From contig JAEYTW010000187.1 of NCBI GenBank assembly GCA_023433835.1, forward strand, positions 1-15,079: a stretch of 15,079 bases of DNA, read 5' to 3'. The notes beneath the pieces were generated by a model that did not search any database, was not told the origin of the DNA, and saw only the letters and a program-made list of their open reading frames with translations. How positions within the stretch are numbered: the stretch's first letter is position 1; every line of letters begins with the position of its first letter. Positions 12,002 to 15,079 of the stretch are shown here, piece by piece. Source of the DNA: Pseudomonadota bacterium. Lineage in GTDB: Bacteria; Pseudomonadota; Alphaproteobacteria; Ferrovibrionales; Ferrovibrionaceae. Position numbers and translations under genes: made by a program.

Positions 12002-14296
12002 CTATCGGCGAGCCTCCGGCGCGGCGTCAATAGCAGCCAGCGAACGACCGCGCGTGACCGCGAAGTAGAGCGCCTCGTAGAGGCGGTCAAGGGCGATGGG
12101 CTTGGCCAGATGGTCGTCCATGCCGGCGGTGAAACAGCGCTCGCGCTCCTCGTCGAAAGCATGGGCCGTCATCGCGATGACGGGCAGGCGGTCAAAGCGG
12201 GCCTCCGCGCGGATGCGCCGCGTGGCCTCCAGCCCGTCCATCACCGGCATCTGCACATCCATCAGCACGATGTCGAAGGACGCGCCGGCCTCGTTCAGCC
12301 GGGCCAGCGCCTCGGCCCCGTTGCCGGCAACGACGACCGCCACGCCGGCCGCGGCCAGCAGTTCGCGCGCCACTTCCTGGTTCACCGCATTGTCCTCGAC
12401 CAGCAACACCGACAGCCCGGCCAGTCCGGCTTCGATCATCTCCGGGGTCATCTGGCCCGCCTTGGGCACCGGGGCCAGGCCGGGCGGCAGGTCGGGCCGG
12501 GCATCGGGCACCATGCCGAACCGGCCGGTGAAGCGGAAGGTGGCCCCGCGGCCCGGCACGCTGGTCACCCCGATCTCGCCGTCCATCAGCGCGACCAGCC
12601 GGCGGCAGATGGCAAGGCCGAGCCCGGTACCGCCATAGCGCCGCGTGCGCGAGCCATCGCCCTGCGTGAACGGCTGGAACAGCCGCGCCGCCTGGTCGGG
12701 CGCGATGCCGACGCCGCTGTCGGCCACGGCGAAGGCCAGGGTCATCTGGCCGTCGGCGGGGCTGCCATCCCAGCGGACCGACAGGTCGATACGCCCGCTT
12801 TCGGTGAATTTCAGCGCATTGTCGATCAGGTTGTTCAGGATCTGGCCCAGCCGCAGGCGGTCGCCGATCATCTCGCCCGGCACGTCGGGCATGATCCGCC
12901 AGGCGAAGGTCAGGCCCTTGGCGGCGGCGCGCGCGCCCATCGCATCGGCCACTTCCTGGATCAGGCCGCTGAGGCGGAAGCGTTCCGGCGCCAGCGTCAG
13001 CATGCCGGCCTCGATCTTGGAAAGGTCGAGGATATCGTTGAGCAACGCCAGCAAATGGCGCCCGGCGGCCCGGATCTTCTCCAGCCTGGCGCGCTGTTCC
13101 GCACCGGTTTCGTGCCGCAGGGCGATCTGGGCGAAGCCCAGCACCGAATTCAGCGGCGTGCGGATCTCATGGCTCATGTTCGCCAGGAAATCCGATTTCA
13201 GTCGATTCGACTCCTCGGCCCGGTCGAGCGCCTGGGTCAGTTCCGCCTCGGCCTGCTTGCGCGCGCCGATGTCGCGAATGAACAGCACCTCGGGTGCCCT
13301 GGCATCGGTCGCCAGCGAGGCGGCGATCTCGACCGGCATCAGCGTGCCGTCGCGCCGCCGCGCCGCGGTCTCGTGCAGGGCGCCGCCGCCTTGCGCCTCG
13401 GCGATCGCGGCCAGCGCGGCCAGCGCCGGCGGATCGAGCCTCGGCAGCAGCAGCACGGTGATGTCGCGGCCCAGTGCCTCCTGGGCGGTGAAGCCGAACA
13501 GCCGGGTGGCCGCCGGGTTCCAGAAGGTGACGCGGTTGCGCTCGTCTATCGTCACCACGGCATCGAGGGCCGCCTGCAGGATGGCGCGATAGCGTGCCTC
13601 CTTGGCGGCCAGCGCGGCCCGCGCGGCGGCCGCGGCGGCGTCCTCGCGCGACAACCGGCGGTCTACCAGATGCACGGCCAGGCCCAAGCCGATCAGCGTG
13701 ACCAGGAACAGCATCGCCCCGAAGGTGCCAAGCCGGGCGAGATCGCCGTAATAGACATCGCGCGGCACCAGCAGGATCAGGCGATAGGGCCGGCCCGCCG
13801 GCCGGCCGCTGATGGCCACCACCCCGGCGATATCGTGCGGCTCGTTCGGGGGCAGGGTCAGGATCGGCAGCAGCGCGGGGGCAAGCGTCAGGCCAGGTAC
13901 CAGCAGGGGCGGCGACGTGGTCGGATCGCCTGCCTCGGCCAGCACCCGCCCGCCCTCGTCGACAAGCGCCACCCGGCCCGCCTGGCCAAGCGCGAGTTCG
14001 TCCTTGCCCAGCCGGAGCAGGTCGTCGATCGCGGTCAGCGAAGACGGCGTGCGGCGGGCCAGCGCGCCCTCGACCCGCAGCAGCACGTTCTGCATGGAAA
14101 TCTGCAAGGCGCGCCGGTCGCTCTCGGCGCGCAGGAACATGGCGATGACGATCGCCAGGCCGACCACGGCGAGAATGGAGGCGGCGGCGGCAAAGACGAC
14201 GCGGCGGCCGATGCGGGTTGCCGCCTCCGCGCCGGCTTGTTCTTGGGGGCCTTCAGGCCCTTCGTGTCTTGCCCCCGCTGCACGGCGCCGGATCAT
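12002..14296 (-). CDS. PAS-containing hybrid sensor histidine kinase/response regulator
   Basis: 764 aa, inner-membrane sensor. TM1 about 33-54 and TM2 about 188-211 enclose a periplasmic sensor region of about 130 residues with no recognised motif. A short coiled-coil-like Ala-rich linker (216-236) leads to a PAS domain (about 232-345; FWNPAATRLFGFTAQEALG). HisKA follows with SHEIRTP (phospho-acceptor H376), then HATPase_c with N493 in LIDNALKF, DSGVG (526-530) and GGTGLGL (555-561). The C-terminal receiver (about 628-745) has the acidic pair in VEDN, phospho-acceptor D680 in VLMD, T710 and K732 (AKP). There is no Hpt domain, so the phosphorelay must pass to a separate Hpt protein not seen here. 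The ligand and target are unknown. It lies between the small 81-aa gene and pspF, all on the minus strand. Confidence 0.95.
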   Translation of the reverse strand: MIRRRAAGARHEGPEGPQEQAGAEAATRIGRRVVFAAAASILAVVGLAIVIAMFLRAESDRRALQISMQNVLLRVEGALARRTPSSLTAIDDLLRLGKDELALGQAGRVALVDEGGRVLAEAGDPTTSPPLLVPGLTLAPALLPILTLPPNEPHDIAGVVAISGRPAGRPYRLILLVPRDVYYGDLARLGTFGAMLFLVTLIGLGLAVHLVDRRLSREDAAAAAARAALAAKEARYRAILQAALDAVVTIDERNRVTFWNPAATRLFGFTAQEALGRDITVLLLPRLDPPALAALAAIAEAQGGGALHETAARRRDGTLMPVEIAASLATDARAPEVLFIRDIGARKQAEAELTQALDRAEESNRLKSDFLANMSHEIRTPLNSVLGFAQIALRHETGAEQRARLEKIRAAGRHLLALLNDILDLSKIEAGMLTLAPERFRLSGLIQEVADAMGARAAAKGLTFAWRIMPDVPGEMIGDRLRLGQILNNLIDNALKFTESGRIDLSVRWDGSPADGQMTLAFAVADSGVGIAPDQAARLFQPFTQGDGSRTRRYGGTGLGLAICRRLVALMDGEIGVTSVPGRGATFRFTGRFGMVPDARPDLPPGLAPVPKAGQMTPEMIEAGLAGLSVLLVEDNAVNQEVARELLAAAGVAVVVAGNGAEALARLNEAGASFDIVLMDVQMPVMDGLEATRRIRAEARFDRLPVIAMTAHAFDEERERCFTAGMDDHLAKPIALDRLYEALYFAVTRGRSLAAIDAAPEARR

Positions 14297-14387
14297 GGCC
14301 TGCCCCCGTCGCGCCGGGCGGCCCGATCAGCGGACCCCTGCGCGGCAAAAATCTCGCACGGAAGTTCATGTGCTTCAACCGGCACGA

Positions 14388-15079
14388 TTAGCGGCGAGTA
14401 TTCAGACCGTGTTTACGCAGTAAATGGCGCAGCTGATCGTAGGTCAGGCCAAGCGAATCCGCTGCCCGCCGCTGATTTCGCGCCGCAGCCGCCAAGGCCC
14501 TCTGAAGAAGACGGTATTCAAATGCCGCAACCTGTGCGCCGAATCCCTCATTCGAGTCTGCAACCTCCTCGGCGGGGGCGGGCGCCGCCGCCTTTCGGCC
14601 CGGCCGATGGGGCGACTCGAAAGGATCGAGGATCAGCTGGTCCAGCGGCCGCGCGGGATCATCAGCCCTGACGAGGCTGCGTTCCACGACATTGCGCAAC
14701 TCACGCACGTTGCCCGGCCATCCATGGCCGGCAAGCGCCGCCAGCGCGCCGGCGGAAAACCCGGGAAACAGCGCCAGGCCGAGTTCGGCCGCCATCGCCC
14801 GGCCGAAATGCTCGGCCAGCGGGGCGATATCCTCGGGGCGCGCCCGCAACGGCGGCAAGGTCACGACCTCGAAGGCCAGCCGATCGAGCAGGTCGGCGCG
14901 GAAGCGGCCTGCGGCGCAGGCCGCCGGCAGGTCGACATTGGTCGCGGCAATGACGCGCACGTCGACCTCGACATGGCCGCCGCCCACGCGTTCGAAGGCG
15001 CCGTATTCGATGACGCGCAGCAGCTTTTCCTGCACGGCAGGGGTAGCGGTCGCGATCTCGTCGAGGAACAGGGTGCCGC
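14388..15079 (-). CDS. pspF: PspF-type sigma-54 activator (partial, 5' end beyond window)
   Basis: The frame is open to the window edge; 229 codons are present, starting within Walker B (GTLFLDE). Enhancer-binding proteins of this type use ATP hydrolysis to open sigma-54 promoter complexes. Visible parts: AATN (sensor I), FRADLLDRLAFEVVTLPPLR with the Arg fingers, WPGNVRELRNVVERS (sensor II), the PspF-like DPFESPHR segment and a C-terminal Fis-type helix-turn-helix (RRAADSLGLTYDQLRHLLRK). The sequence from VQEKLLRVIEYGAFERVGG onward and the LFPGF block are close to PspF, the activator of the phage-shock (psp) membrane-stress genes, which is held inactive by PspA. No receiver or other sensory domain is visible, but the N-terminus is missing. 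pspA would be expected just outside the window, divergent from this gene. A 91-bp gap separates it from the kinase gene. Confidence 0.9.
   Translation of the reverse strand, partial: GTLFLDEIATATPAVQEKLLRVIEYGAFERVGGGHVEVDVRVIAATNVDLPAACAAGRFRADLLDRLAFEVVTLPPLRARPEDIAPLAEHFGRAMAAELGLALFPGFSAGALAALAGHGWPGNVRELRNVVERSLVRADDPARPLDQLILDPFESPHRPGRKAAAPAPAEEVADSNEGFGAQVAAFEYRLLQRALAAAARNQRRAADSLGLTYDQLRHLLRKHGLNTRR

Noticed and set aside
11972..14671. 899-codon plus-strand open frame opposite the hybrid kinase
   Set aside because: It is His/Arg/Gln/Gly-rich antisense sequence, the usual by-product of high third-position GC in the real minus-strand kinase and pspF genes.

Overview
The window is GC-rich DNA with the codon use and gene set of an alphaproteobacterium. 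The likely placement is Rhodospirillales-like, but I cannot name a genus. Most genes are ordinary chromosomal genes. One stretch, about 6.12-9.11 kb, is different: it is AT-richer in its right half, carries a broken integrase and a broken insertion sequence, and is bounded by a tRNA gene on the left and a copy of that tRNA's 3' end on the right.

Left chromosomal block (1-5.99 kb). A three-EF-hand calcium-binding protein comes first (minus strand). Next is a tight minus-strand cluster, read from 5.18 kb down to 0.89 kb: a Ppx/GppA phosphatase, the 23S rRNA 2'-O-methyltransferase RlmE, an M81 (MlrC-like) metallopeptidase, and a periplasmic Bug-type solute-binding protein with a Tat signal. Gaps of 5-13 bp suggest one transcript. 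A YhhN-family membrane protein runs divergently. Its stop codon overlaps a good promoter for tRNA-Gln(CTG).

Remnant island (6.12-9.11 kb). The 3' end of tRNA-Gln (6121-6137) is repeated with one missing base at 9096-9111, which fits an attL/attR pair. Inside are a tyrosine-integrase fragment lacking its catalytic domain and an IS5-family element (7037-7957). The element's transposase is broken by a nonsense codon with a 5-bp duplication, an 11-bp tandem duplication, and a probable catalytic D-to-N change. An AT-rich membrane-protein gene of unknown function follows, with its own promoter; it is the only apparently intact cargo. The IS flanks do not match (TAA and TGA) and the rest of the integrase is missing, so an IS-associated deletion probably eroded the island.

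Right chromosomal block (9.11-15.08 kb). It contains a small membrane protein behind an operator-like repeat cluster, a phosphoglycerate-dehydrogenase-like 2-hydroxyacid dehydrogenase, and three very short overlapping genes (80, 76 and 83 aa) that look translationally coupled. On the minus strand follow a small basic protein, a PAS-containing hybrid sensor kinase, and the 3' part of a PspF-type sigma-54 activator running off the window edge.

No CRISPR array, rRNA or recognisable riboswitch was seen. The best candidates for something undescribed are the lone AT-rich membrane protein in the island remnant and the trio of coupled mini-genes.
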